The notes beneath the pieces were generated by a model, which saw only the letters and a list, made by a program, of their open reading frames with translations, searched no databases and was not told the DNA's origin. DNA of 64,000 nucleotides from an uncultured Roseovarius sp. GTDB lineage: Bacteria > Pseudomonadota > Alphaproteobacteria > Rhodobacterales > Rhodobacteraceae. The stretch lies in the NCBI GenBank assembly GCA_947503145.1, contig CANNCP010000008.1:1-64000 (forward strand). The letters run 5' to 3'. A program made the translations under genes and the position numbers. Every line of letters starts with the position of its first letter. The first letter of the stretch is position 1. Of this stretch, positions 43,665 to 52,815 are shown piece by piece.

Positions 43665-44521
43665 CGGTTTTTGAAGTACCGAGGATCGCTGCGGTCGCGC
43701 AGGCCGTCGCCAACATAGACCGTCGCCAGCACCGACAGGGATATCAGCGCCCCGGGCCAGATGGCGCGGCCGGGGTAGTCGCTCAGATATGCGGTGCCAT
43801 CAAACAGCAACCGCCCCCAGGTGGCAAAGTCAGGCGGAAAGCCCAGCCCGAGAAAGCTGAGCGTGCTTTCGGTGATGATCGCCGTCGCGACGCTGAGCGT
43901 GGCCGAGACGATGATTGCCGACTGCGTGTTGGGTAGCACATGGCGGGTGGCGATGGTCACGCCTCGGGTGCCGGTGCTGCGTGCCGCCATGATATAACTG
44001 CGCCCCATAACGCCCAGCACTTCGCTGCGCACGACCCGCGCCGTCTGCATCCAGCTGGTGGCACCGATGACCGCCACGACCAACACGAATATGCCCGTCT
44101 CTGGCCCGAATGTGGCGCTGAGCGGCGCGCGAAAGAGCGTGATTGCGATCAGCACGAGTGGCAGCAGCGGCAGCGACAGGAAAAGGTCCGTGACCCGCAT
44201 GAGCGGCCCATCGAGCCAGCGCACCATGCCCGCCAGCACGCCGACGGCTGTTCCCAGTGCAACAGAGACCAGCATCGCCAGCGCCCCCACGCCCAAGGAT
44301 ATGCGCCCGCCTGCCAGCACCCGCGCCAGAAGGTCCCGGCCCAGTTGGTCGGTGCCCAGCGGATGCGCGCCACTGGGTCCCTGATTGCGCGCCGTCAGGT
44401 CCATCTGATCGCCCGGCAGACCCCAGAGGATTGGCCCCAGAAGCGTGCAGAGCACAATGAGACCCAGCAGCCCGGCCCCGAACCACAAGGCAAGAGGGCG
44501 GCGGCGGTGCGCGCTAGTCAT
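43661..44521 (-). CDS. Peptide-type ABC transporter permease (DppC/OppC family)
   Basis: A 286-residue inner-membrane permease of the dipeptide/oligopeptide/nickel class. GLPGDQMDLTARNQGPSGAHPLGTDQLGRD contains the DppC/OppC landmark HPLGTDQLGRDLLARVLAGG (about 52-71). The EAA loop is in SYIMAARSTGTRGVTIATRHVLPN (about 175-198). ESTLSFLGLGFPPDFATWGRLL is the second family block. It starts at 44521 within the end of the DppB-like gene (8-base overlap). Its stop codon lies in palindromic repeat copy B. It works with the DppB-like permease and the double ATPase encoded divergently at 47488. Confidence 0.93.
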   Translation of the reverse strand: MTSAHRRRPLALWFGAGLLGLIVLCTLLGPILWGLPGDQMDLTARNQGPSGAHPLGTDQLGRDLLARVLAGGRISLGVGALAMLVSVALGTAVGVLAGMVRWLDGPLMRVTDLFLSLPLLPLVLIAITLFRAPLSATFGPETGIFVLVVAVIGATSWMQTARVVRSEVLGVMGRSYIMAARSTGTRGVTIATRHVLPNTQSAIIVSATLSVATAIITESTLSFLGLGFPPDFATWGRLLFDGTAYLSDYPGRAIWPGALISLSVLATVYVGDGLRDRSDPRYFKNR

Positions 44522-45521
44522 AGCGGATCCTCGGGTCAAGCGCGCCGTAGGCCAGATCCGCGAGCAGATTACAGATCACGATCAGGGTGGCCAGCAGCAC
44601 GGTGATGGTCTGCACCGTGGGCAGGTCGTTGGCCTGGATCGAACTGATCAGCAGGTGGCCCACGCCGTTGACGCGGAAAATCTGCTCGGTCACGATGGCC
44701 CCGGCAAATACCTGCGGCAGCCCCAGCGCGATAACGCTGACCACCGGCACCAGCGCATTTGGCAGCACATGCCGCCACAGCATGCCGCCCTCATTGATGC
44801 CGCGCGCGCGGGCGGCACGCACGTAATCCTGCCCCAGATGGTCGAGCATGGCACTGCGCATGTAGCGACTGATCTGGGCGGTCGTCTGGAGGCTGAGCAC
44901 GGCGACGGGCAGGGCCATCTGCCTTAGTTGCTGACCAAAGCTGTCCCAGCCGGTAACCCGCAGCGTCGTATCATAGACGGATGACAGCCATTCCAGATGT
45001 ACGCTGAACAGCAGGATCAGCAGCACGCCCGAGAAAAACGGCGGCACGGCAAAGCCGATGATGCTGACCCCCGTGGTGATCTGGTCAAACGCCGAATACT
45101 GCCGGTAGGCCGACCAGATGCCAACAGGCAGCGCCAGCGCGGTGCCAAAGAGATAGGCCAGCCCGACGACCCAGAGCGTCTGGGGCAGGCGCTGGCCGAT
45201 CAGATCCATCACCGGGCCGCGGGTCTGCCAGCTGATCATCCGGGTCTGCCCTTCGGCCAGCGTCGTGCCGAACACATGATCGAGCCACACGGACGGCTCA
45301 ACCACGCCGAGCTGCCAGAGCCATTTGCCAAAGCGCACATGGCTGGGCGCATCAAGACCGAGGGTTTCGCGTATCTGCGCCTTGACCTCGGGCGAGATGG
45401 TCAGCGGTAGCTGTGCCATCGGATCGCCGGGGGCCAGCTCCATCAATGCGAACACCACCAGGCTGATCGCCAGCAGCGTTGGCAAGGCCAGGGTCAGGCG
45501 GCGGATGGTGTAGTTCAGCAT
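44514..45521 (-). CDS. Peptide-type ABC transporter permease (DppB/OppB family)
   Basis: A 335-residue permease. LNYTIRRLTLALPTLLAISLVVF is the standard N-terminal helix, and ELAPGDPM gives the DppB/OppB periplasmic motif. The EAA loop VRAARARGINEGGMLWRHVLPNALVPV (about 230-256) and the tail YGALDPRIRYD (the 'D.. Y...DPRir' ending) are diagnostic. It follows the binding-protein gene by 53 bases and overlaps the DppC-like gene, forming one leftward operon. Confidence 0.94.
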   Translation of the reverse strand: MLNYTIRRLTLALPTLLAISLVVFALMELAPGDPMAQLPLTISPEVKAQIRETLGLDAPSHVRFGKWLWQLGVVEPSVWLDHVFGTTLAEGQTRMISWQTRGPVMDLIGQRLPQTLWVVGLAYLFGTALALPVGIWSAYRQYSAFDQITTGVSIIGFAVPPFFSGVLLILLFSVHLEWLSSVYDTTLRVTGWDSFGQQLRQMALPVAVLSLQTTAQISRYMRSAMLDHLGQDYVRAARARGINEGGMLWRHVLPNALVPVVSVIALGLPQVFAGAIVTEQIFRVNGVGHLLISSIQANDLPTVQTITVLLATLIVICNLLADLAYGALDPRIRYD

Positions 45522-45574
45522 TGCGGGCGCCTACCTGAGTGCACGGGGGCCGGAATTGCGCGCAACCGGTCCTG

Positions 45575-47281
45575 TCAGTATTTGATACGGTGCCAGTCGG
45601 CAATATTCCACAGTTCACTGTCCCATGCATTGATCGCGACGCCGCCAAGGTCGTTGACATGCCCGGACACCCGTCCGCGATCCACCAGTGGCAGCACGAC
45701 GCCGTTTTTCACCAGGCTGTCATTCATCGCCCATGCCAGCGCTGCACGCGCGTCAAGGCCCGCAGTCACGGCCAGTTCGGCAGCAAGAGCGTCATAAGCC
45801 GGATCGCACCAGCGGCTGACATTGGCGCCCTGCCACTGGTTTTCGGGGTGTGGGGCCTTGTCGCAGGTCCAGGTGGTCAGATAGGCCTCGGGATCGGCAC
45901 CGTCGAAGGCACCCGCATACATCTGAACATCGGCATGAAATTTCTGCATCGTGTCCGGGCTGCCCGGGTCAGCACCGAAAAACACCGATGCATCAATGTT
46001 GCGCAGCTCTGTAGCGACGCCGATCTGCCGCCACCATTCCTTGATCACCGCCTGAAAATCCTGCCGCACCGCGTTGGTCGAGGTCTGAAACAGCAGACGC
46101 AGGTCCTGGCCTGCCTTGTCCCGCACCCCGTCGCCATCACTGTCCACCCAGCCTGCCTGATCGAGCAGTGCCCGCGCGCCCGCCAGATTCTGCTGCAGGC
46201 AGGCATTGTCCGCCGCACCCGTCCCGTCCGCTGCAACCGGTAGCAGGTTGCAGGTCGGTCGCCCGGCGGGGCCATAGCCGATTTCGGCCATCATCCCGCG
46301 GTCAAGAGCCATCGACAACGCCCGCCGCACCGCTGGATTGCTGAGTACGGGATGCGGATGCGCCGCCGTGGCGCGCGTCGCGCCGTGGGCGGGATCGGGA
46401 TCGGTAAAGTTGACAGCGATCCGTTCCACCAGCGAGCCGAAAGCGCTGACAACCCCGCCTTTGCCGCGCGCCTGCATCCGCGACAATACATCAGGGCTGA
46501 GTTGCAGGTTCCAGGCATAGTCGAACTCTGCCGTTTCCAGCACGGCGCGTGCCGCACTTTCGGCGGTCCCGCCGCCCTTGATAGTCACCGTGGCAAAGCC
46601 GGGCTTGGATGGATCGCGGTATTCGGGATTGACCTCGTAGACCACAACATCGCCCGGCCGGAACTGCGTGACGCGGTAGGGACCGGTGCCAATGGGCGCA
46701 AAATTGGCGTCTGTACATGTCGGCGCGCGGGGGCCAACGCAATCGGCGAACTGTGCTGCTTGCAGGATCGGGGCTTGTGGGCCGACGAAGGGGCCGTAGG
46801 GGAACGGCTTGGGCTTGGAGAATATGACGGTTGCGGTCCGCGTGTCAGGCGTTTCCACCGCCACTACATCGGCGAATTTCTCCAACTGAGCGCAGCCGCC
46901 GCCCTCTGCGGTGCAGTATTCCCAGGTAAAGCGCAGGTCATCGGAGGTGACGGCGCTGCCATCGGACCAGCGCAACCCGTCCTTCAGCCGCCATGTGATG
47001 CGGGTGAGATCGGCGCTGACGCCGCCATTCTCCAGCGTGGGCACGACGTCAACCAGCCAGGGGATCATCGCGCCGGTGGGATCGTATCGGATCAGCGGCT
47101 CCAGACAGAGGCTGGCGGCCTCGTTGTCCTTGATGCCGCCCGACAGGTAGGGATTGAGGGTCGAAGGTGCCTGCCAGTACAGGATACGCAGCGCGCCATC
47201 CGCGCCGCGCCCTTCGGCCCCGAGCGGCAGCGCCATGAGCGCACCGAGCGCAAGGCCGGTGAGTGTGGTGGGAAGGGTCAT
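45575..47281 (-). CDS. Peptide-type ABC transporter substrate-binding protein (SBP family 5)
   Basis: A 568-residue extracytoplasmic binding protein. The N-terminus is a Sec-like signal (MTLPTTLTGLALGALMALPL) with cleavage near 20-26. LRILYWQAPSTLNPYLSGG is the family 5 start, followed by LCLEPLIRYDPTGAMIPWL and LRWSDGSAVTSDDLRFTWEY, the usual 'kWsDG.p.ta.Dv.ft' motif. PIGTGPYRVTQFRPGD and NPAVRRALSMALDRGMM complete the SBP_bac_5 pattern. It lies divergent from the ATPase/M20 genes with a 206-base shared promoter region. The ligand is probably a di- or oligopeptide but could be another amide. Confidence 0.92.
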   Translation of the reverse strand: MTLPTTLTGLALGALMALPLGAEGRGADGALRILYWQAPSTLNPYLSGGIKDNEAASLCLEPLIRYDPTGAMIPWLVDVVPTLENGGVSADLTRITWRLKDGLRWSDGSAVTSDDLRFTWEYCTAEGGGCAQLEKFADVVAVETPDTRTATVIFSKPKPFPYGPFVGPQAPILQAAQFADCVGPRAPTCTDANFAPIGTGPYRVTQFRPGDVVVYEVNPEYRDPSKPGFATVTIKGGGTAESAARAVLETAEFDYAWNLQLSPDVLSRMQARGKGGVVSAFGSLVERIAVNFTDPDPAHGATRATAAHPHPVLSNPAVRRALSMALDRGMMAEIGYGPAGRPTCNLLPVAADGTGAADNACLQQNLAGARALLDQAGWVDSDGDGVRDKAGQDLRLLFQTSTNAVRQDFQAVIKEWWRQIGVATELRNIDASVFFGADPGSPDTMQKFHADVQMYAGAFDGADPEAYLTTWTCDKAPHPENQWQGANVSRWCDPAYDALAAELAVTAGLDARAALAWAMNDSLVKNGVVLPLVDRGRVSGHVNDLGGVAINAWDSELWNIADWHRIKY

Positions 47282-47487
47282 TTCTGGGTCCAATAACCTG
47301 TTTGAATTATTTGAAATAGGTATCGTTGATCCAAGCCTCAAACAGTGACTATAGCAAACGTAGCGGCGTTTGCAGCCCGAATTTCAAATTATCGCAAATG
47401 ATGCCATGCGGTGCCACGCGGGGCGCGGGTCCGGGGTTTGACACGATCGGGCGGCAGGCAGTAGCGTACAAGCCCTGCCGCAAAGCA

Positions 47488-49254
47488 ATGCCGAGGCAAT
47501 CCTTGTCCACACCGCCGATCCTGAGCCTGCGCAACGTCTGTGTTGCCTTTGACCGTGGCGCCGACGGCCCGGTTGCGGCGCTGCGCGGGCTGTCGCTGGA
47601 CCTGCATCCCTCAGAGGTGCTCTGCCTTGTGGGGGCGTCAGGGGCGGGGAAATCCATCACGAGCCTGGTGACCCTGCGGCTGGAGGGCCATGACGGTGCG
47701 GTGCTGACTGCGGGGCAGATTCTGCTCGACGATGCAGACGGGCAGGTTGATCTGGCCTGTGCAGATGTGGTGCAGTTACGCGCATTGCGCGGCGCGCGGA
47801 TCGGGTTGATCTTTCAGGATTCCGCCACCGCACTCAATCCGGTGATAACGATCGGTGCGCAACTGACCGAAGTGCTGATGCTGCATCGCGGTTTGTCACG
47901 GCGCGCGGCCCGCACCGAGGCTGTGGCGCTGCTGCAAGAGGTGCAGATGCCAGAGCCTGAAATGCATCTGGGACAGTATCCGCATGAATTGTCGGGCGGA
48001 CAACGCCAGCGCGCGATGATCGCGATTGCTTTGGCAGGCGCCCCTCGTATCCTGATTGCGGACGAGCCGACGACCGCACTTGATGCGCGGGTGCAGGCCG
48101 GAATTCTGGAGTTGCTCGACCGGCTGCGACGCGAGCGCGGGATTGCGCTGCTCGTGATTACCCATGACATGGGGGTGGTCGCGCAGGTCGCCGACCGGGT
48201 CGCGGTAATCGAGGCCGGGCGCATCGTTGAGGAAGGCCCGGTGCGCGATGTGTTCCGGGCGCCGTGCCATGCGGAAACGCAAAGACTGTTGCGCGCGGCG
48301 CGGATCGGGCAGAGCGGGCCACCGCCACTGTCTCCGGCGGTGCCCGTCCTGGAGGTGCGCGGCCTCAGCCTCAGCTATCCGCGCCGTGGCGGCCTGATGC
48401 GGCAGGCCACCGGCCAGACAGAGGCCGTGCGCGATGTCAGTTTCAACGTCGATTGCGGCGAGACGCTGGCGCTGGTTGGCGAATCGGGCAGCGGCAAATC
48501 CTCGGTGGCGCGGGCGCTGATGCAACTGGAGCGCCCCATGTCCGGCGAAGTCCTGCTTGAGGGCACGGTGCTGACCGGGCTTGCTGGCGCGGCGCTGCGA
48601 AATCGCCGTGCGCGGCTCCAGATGGTGTTTCAGGACCCGGCGGACAGCCTTGATCCGCGCCTGACGCTTGGCGCGCAGGTGGCCGCCCCTTTGCGGAATT
48701 ACAAAATCGGAACGCGACGCGAGCGGCTGGAACGTGTTCAGGCGCTGTTTCGTGATGTTCATCTCGACCCGGCCCTGATGCAGCGCTACCCGCATCAGGT
48801 CTCTGGCGGCGAGCGCCAGCGCGTGGCAATTGCCCGGGCGTTGGCGCTGAAACCGGCGGTGCTGATTGCGGACGAATCGGTGACCGCGCTCGACGCGCCC
48901 GTGCGGGCAGAGATACTGGATATTTTCGCTGGTTTGCAGCGTGATCTGGGACTTGGCATCCTGTTCATCAGCCATGACATAGGTTTGGTCGCAAAGATCG
49001 CGCACCGGATTGCAGTGATGCAGCGTGGTCGGATCGTCGAGCACGGCCCGACCCGCACCGTGCTGGAGCGGCCAGCCCATGCCTATACCCGTGCGCTGCT
49101 GGCTGCTGTGGTACAGCCGGACCCCGAGATGCGCCGAAAGCCGGGACAGCCGCAGGACGCAGTAGAGGTCAAAGACCCGCTCGATCCCGGCACGTCCGTG
49201 CAGTACCGTCGCATCGGTGCGAAGCATTTTGTCCTGACGGCACAAACCGGATAA
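47488..49254 (+). CDS. Fused double ATP-binding protein of peptide ABC transporter (DppD-DppF / GsiA type)
   Basis: One 588-residue polypeptide carries two ATPase domains. Domain 1 has Walker A GASGAGKSI (about 49), signature LSGGQRQRAMIAIAL (about 169) and Walker B ILIADEPTTALDARVQ. Domain 2 has Walker A GESGSGKSS (about 331), signature VSGGERQRVAIARAL (about 438) and VLIADESVTALDAPVR. In domain 1, Walker A ends GKSIT instead of GKST, a tolerated variant. In domain 2 the Walker B Pro is replaced by Ser (DES). Fusion replaces separate DppD and DppF subunits, as in GsiA and YejF. The ATG at 47488 is chosen by alignment; no strong ribosome binding site is seen. Confidence 0.92.
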   Translation: MPRQSLSTPPILSLRNVCVAFDRGADGPVAALRGLSLDLHPSEVLCLVGASGAGKSITSLVTLRLEGHDGAVLTAGQILLDDADGQVDLACADVVQLRALRGARIGLIFQDSATALNPVITIGAQLTEVLMLHRGLSRRAARTEAVALLQEVQMPEPEMHLGQYPHELSGGQRQRAMIAIALAGAPRILIADEPTTALDARVQAGILELLDRLRRERGIALLVITHDMGVVAQVADRVAVIEAGRIVEEGPVRDVFRAPCHAETQRLLRAARIGQSGPPPLSPAVPVLEVRGLSLSYPRRGGLMRQATGQTEAVRDVSFNVDCGETLALVGESGSGKSSVARALMQLERPMSGEVLLEGTVLTGLAGAALRNRRARLQMVFQDPADSLDPRLTLGAQVAAPLRNYKIGTRRERLERVQALFRDVHLDPALMQRYPHQVSGGERQRVAIARALALKPAVLIADESVTALDAPVRAEILDIFAGLQRDLGLGILFISHDIGLVAKIAHRIAVMQRGRIVEHGPTRTVLERPAHAYTRALLAAVVQPDPEMRRKPGQPQDAVEVKDPLDPGTSVQYRRIGAKHFVLTAQTG

Positions 49255-49287
49255 CAAAGATCAGCCACGACACAAAAGGAGCGCGAT

Positions 49288-50448
49288 ATGCCTGCCAAGA
49301 ATCGTTTTGCGGAATTGCATGATGAAATCATCGAATGGCGCCGCGATATCCACGCCCATCCCGAGCTGATGTTCGACACCCACCGCACCAGTGCGCTGGT
49401 AGAGGAAAAGCTGCGGGCGTTCGGCTGTGATGAAGTGGTCGGAGGTGTCGGGCGCACCGGTGTCGTCGGCGTCATCGTGGGGCGCGAAAATGGCTCGGGC
49501 AAGGTGGTGGGCCTGCGTGCGGATATGGACGCGTTACCGATCCATGAGGCAACCGGGCTGGATTACGCCAGCAAGACGCCGGGAAAAATGCACGCCTGCG
49601 GGCATGACGGACACACCGCGATGCTGCTGGGTGCTGCAAAATACCTCTGCGAGACGCGCAACTTTGATGGCACGGCGGTGGTCATCTTTCAGCCTGCCGA
49701 AGAGGGCGGCGGCGGCGCCAAGGTGATGTGCGATGACGGGTTGATGGACCGTTTCGGCATTCAGGAGGTCTACGGCATGCACAACTGGCCCGGTATACCG
49801 CTGGGACAGTTTGCGATCCGGCCCGGACCGTTCTTTGCCGCGACGGATATGTTCGAGGTGACGCTGAGCGGACGCGGCGGCCATGCAGCCAAACCGCAGG
49901 AGACGATCGATCCCATCGTGATGGCGAGCCAGACGATCATGGCGCTACAAACTATCGCCAGCCGCAACGCCGACCCGACCGAGCAGGTCGTGGTGTCGGT
50001 TACATCCATCGAATCCTCGTCCACCGCGTTCAATGTCATCCCGCAATCGGTGCTGTTGAAGGGGACCGTGCGCACGCTTGACCCTGCGATACGTGATCTG
50101 GCCGAGGCCCGTTTTGCCGCAATCTGCCAGCACACTGCACAGGCGATGGGCGGCGCGGCAGAGGTCATATACGACCGCAACTATCCGGTGATGGTGAACC
50201 ACCCGGCGCAGACCGAATTCGTCGCCGACGTGGCCCGCCGCGTGAGCGGCGACTGCGCCGATGCGCCGCTGGTCATGGGGGGCGAGGATTTTGCCTATAT
50301 GCTGGAGGAGCGGCCGGGGGCCTATATCCTTGTCGGCAATGGCGACACGGCGATGGTGCACAACCCCGAATACAATTTCAGCGATGACGCGATCCCTGCC
50401 GGGTGCAACTGGTGGGCCGAATTGGTCGAACAGCGTATGCCGGTCTGA
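49288..50448 (+). CDS. M20-family amidohydrolase (hippurate/N-acyl-amino acid hydrolase type)
   Basis: A 386-residue metal-dependent amidohydrolase. VGLRADMDALPIHEATGLDY (about 73-92), MHACGHDGHTAMLLGAAKYL (about 101-120; metal-binding Cys/His) and FQPAEEGGGGAKVM (about 136-149; catalytic and ligand Glu) are the M20D motifs. The dimerisation domain starts at DMFEVTLSGRGGHAAKPQ, and PLVMGGEDFAYMLEERPGAY gives the last ligand. It follows the double ATPase by 33 bases with an AAAGGAG site, so hydrolysis of the imported compound is likely its job. The substrate may be an N-acyl amino acid or dipeptide. Confidence 0.93.
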   Translation: MPAKNRFAELHDEIIEWRRDIHAHPELMFDTHRTSALVEEKLRAFGCDEVVGGVGRTGVVGVIVGRENGSGKVVGLRADMDALPIHEATGLDYASKTPGKMHACGHDGHTAMLLGAAKYLCETRNFDGTAVVIFQPAEEGGGGAKVMCDDGLMDRFGIQEVYGMHNWPGIPLGQFAIRPGPFFAATDMFEVTLSGRGGHAAKPQETIDPIVMASQTIMALQTIASRNADPTEQVVVSVTSIESSSTAFNVIPQSVLLKGTVRTLDPAIRDLAEARFAAICQHTAQAMGGAAEVIYDRNYPVMVNHPAQTEFVADVARRVSGDCADAPLVMGGEDFAYMLEERPGAYILVGNGDTAMVHNPEYNFSDDAIPAGCNWWAELVEQRMPV

Positions 50449-50455
50449 CCAAGGC

Positions 50456-51496
50456 TCAGCCCTTTGCCCACAATGCGTCATAGACGGCACCTATCCCGTC
50501 CGCCTCGCGCTGTATGCTGAAATGAACTTCGGCAGCCTCGCGCGCGGCACTGCTCATGGCGGCATGGCGGGCAGGATCGCTCAGCAGCGCCCGCAGCGCC
50601 TCGGCCGTGTCCTTGGTTGCGTCTGAGGTGATCAGGCCGGTGCGGCCCTGTGCCGAGAAGCTGCGGTAATAGCCCGCATCGGTGGCGACGAATGGCACGC
50701 CACTGGCCATGCCTTCCAGCGGGGCCATGCCGTAGCCCTCATAGCGCGGCAATTGTACCACGGCCGAGAGGCCGCGCATCAGCGCAGGCAGCGCATCGGG
50801 CGCGACTTCGCCGGGAAACAGGATGCGGTCAGACAGGCCCGCTGCCGCGATCTGGTCCTTGAGGTTTTGCAAGAATGCCCTGTCGGACTTGGCCGCGCGC
50901 CCGATGATCAATGCGGTTACATCCGGTATATCAGGCAGCAGGCGCAACATCGCGGCGACAAAGCGATCGGTGCCTTTCTCGGGGCGGATACGGCCAATCG
51001 TGGCAATCCCCCGCGCACAGGGATACCCGGTCTCGGCCCAGGCCGCATCACGGTTCATGGCCGGGAAAAAACGTTCGGTGTCAATGCCGTGTGGCACGAT
51101 CGCGCGAACGTGCGGGACAAAGTCAGCGGCCCGGTCGGTCGTGGCGATGACCGCGTCCATACGCGAAATCAGCCAGCGCGGCAGCAGCGAATGTCGCCGC
51201 TGTGCGGCAGAGGTAAAGACGATCTGCACCGGCAGGCGCAGTACGTCACGCGCCCAGAGCGCCTTGCGCATTTCGGGGTTCCGCCGGACGTGCCAGATGG
51301 TGAACGGACGACCCGAAGGTGCGGCGCGCGATAGCCGCAGCGCCTCGGCTGCCGAAATCGGGGCAGGGCAGCCGGGCAGCGCATGACCGGCAAGCGCCAG
51401 ATCATAGCGCCCGGCCTGCTGGCGCACCACACCGGCGGCAGTAGCTGAAACACCGGTGAAATTCCGGTTGAAATTGGTGATGATCAGCTCTGGCAC
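50456..51496 (-). CDS. Family 4 glycosyltransferase, LPS core type
   Basis: A 346-residue GT-B glycosyltransferase from a GTG start. IITNFNRNFTGVSATAAGVV is the N-terminal acceptor loop, as in LPS core mannosyl/glycosyltransferases (LpcC-like). ATIGRIRPEKGTDRFVAAML starts the donor-binding domain, and PRYEGYGMAPLEGMASGVPFVATDAG is the E-x7-E nucleotide-sugar motif, followed by the C-terminal helix HFSIQREADGIGAVYDALW. GTG at 51496 follows AGGGAC and removes 44 unaligned residues of the longer frame. It lies 32 bases downstream of waaA, consistent with adding the first core sugar to Kdo. Confidence 0.85.
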   Translation of the reverse strand: MPELIITNFNRNFTGVSATAAGVVRQQAGRYDLALAGHALPGCPAPISAAEALRLSRAAPSGRPFTIWHVRRNPEMRKALWARDVLRLPVQIVFTSAAQRRHSLLPRWLISRMDAVIATTDRAADFVPHVRAIVPHGIDTERFFPAMNRDAAWAETGYPCARGIATIGRIRPEKGTDRFVAAMLRLLPDIPDVTALIIGRAAKSDRAFLQNLKDQIAAAGLSDRILFPGEVAPDALPALMRGLSAVVQLPRYEGYGMAPLEGMASGVPFVATDAGYYRSFSAQGRTGLITSDATKDTAEALRALLSDPARHAAMSSAAREAAEVHFSIQREADGIGAVYDALWAKG

Positions 51497-51528
51497 GCGC
51501 TTTGTCCCTGGAGTGTTTCCGACAGGTT

Positions 51529-52815
51529 CTACCGCAGACCGAGTGCCCGAGAAAGAGTTTCGGACAGGGCGTCCAGCATATCCTCCTGGGCCTCGGCAAA
51601 GCGGCTGGATTGCGCACAAAGCGCGCACAGCTGGTCGGGCCGCGTGAGTAGCTGGTCGATCTGCTTGGCCAGCGCCGTTGCATCGGCGACCTCAATGGCC
51701 CCGCCGGCCTTGGCGAAGTCAGCGTAAGCACCTGAGAAATTGGCATAAAGCGGACCGTGCAGAACGGCGGCCCCGGCATAGGCAGGTTCATAGGGATTAT
51801 GTCCGCCCACAGGCATGAACGACCCGCCAAGGCACACGATGCGGCTCAGCGCGTACCACAGCCCGGTCTCACCCAGCGTATCGGCCAGATAGACCTGTAC
51901 GCCCGACGTAGACACGCCATCCGTACTGCGCCGCGTCTGTGTCATGTTGCGCGCACCGATGAGACGTTGAACATCGTCGCCGCGCTCTGGATGACGCGGC
52001 ACGAGAATCAGCAACAGGTCCGGATGCGCCGCCAGCAGCGTCTCATGCGCATCCAGCATGATCGCTTCTTCGCCGGGATGAGTGGAACTGGCCACCCAGA
52101 TGGGTCGATTCGCAAGGGTCTGCCTGAGCAATTGCAACAGTTCCGCGTCATAGGGCAGGGGGCCGGATGCTGATTTCAGGTTTTGCCCGGTCACGGCGTG
52201 ATCAAGGCCAAGATCGTGAAAATGCCGTGTCGTGCGGGCGTCCTGAGTATGGATCATGGCAAAGAGGCTGAGAAGATAGCGCGCCGTGCGTCCGAACCGC
52301 TTCCACTGGCGGGCAGAACTGTCGGAGATGCGCGCGTTCAGCAGTGCCAGTGGGACGCCGCTGCGGTGGGTCTCGCGCAGCATGTTCGGCCACAGCTCGC
52401 TTTCGACAAATATCGCAGCGTCGGGTCGCCAATGTGCCAGAAATCGGCGCACGGCACTACGGCTGTCCAGCGGGGCGAACTGGTGCTGGCAGCGCGGTGG
52501 CCGCCTGCGCGCGAGCAACTGCGCCGAGGTCGCGGTGCCGGACGTGATCAGGAAGGACAGCGCCGGGTTCTCTTGGCCCATGTGCCGGATCAGGCTCAGC
52601 ACCGACAGGCTCTCGCCGACGCTTGCAGCATGAAACCACAGTAGTTGCCCGTTGGGCCGGGGGGCGGTTGTATGGCCCATGCGCTCGGGAAATCGTTTTG
52701 GATCAATGTCCTGCGCCTGTAGCCTGGCGGCAATGCGGCGGTAGGCCAAGGGGGCGACCAGCCCTGCGAGCCGCGCATAAAGACGCACCAGACCGGACGG
52801 CGCAGGCGCGCGCAT
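51529..52815 (-). CDS. waaA: 3-deoxy-D-manno-octulosonic acid (Kdo) transferase WaaA
   Basis: A 428-residue inner-membrane-associated transferase linking Kdo from CMP-Kdo to lipid IVA. LVRLYARLAGLVAPL is the N-terminal anchor. RMGHTTAPRPNGQLLWFHAASVGE (about 45-68) contains the catalytic Glu of HAASVGE. FVESELWPNMLRE (about 136-148) and CLGGSFMPVGGHNPYEPA (about 332-349) are the other signature blocks. The start codon overlaps the moaA stop as ATGA, so it is translationally coupled to a molybdenum-cofactor gene, an unusual partnership. Confidence 0.95.
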   Translation of the reverse strand: MRAPAPSGLVRLYARLAGLVAPLAYRRIAARLQAQDIDPKRFPERMGHTTAPRPNGQLLWFHAASVGESLSVLSLIRHMGQENPALSFLITSGTATSAQLLARRRPPRCQHQFAPLDSRSAVRRFLAHWRPDAAIFVESELWPNMLRETHRSGVPLALLNARISDSSARQWKRFGRTARYLLSLFAMIHTQDARTTRHFHDLGLDHAVTGQNLKSASGPLPYDAELLQLLRQTLANRPIWVASSTHPGEEAIMLDAHETLLAAHPDLLLILVPRHPERGDDVQRLIGARNMTQTRRSTDGVSTSGVQVYLADTLGETGLWYALSRIVCLGGSFMPVGGHNPYEPAYAGAAVLHGPLYANFSGAYADFAKAGGAIEVADATALAKQIDQLLTRPDQLCALCAQSSRFAEAQEDMLDALSETLSRALGLR

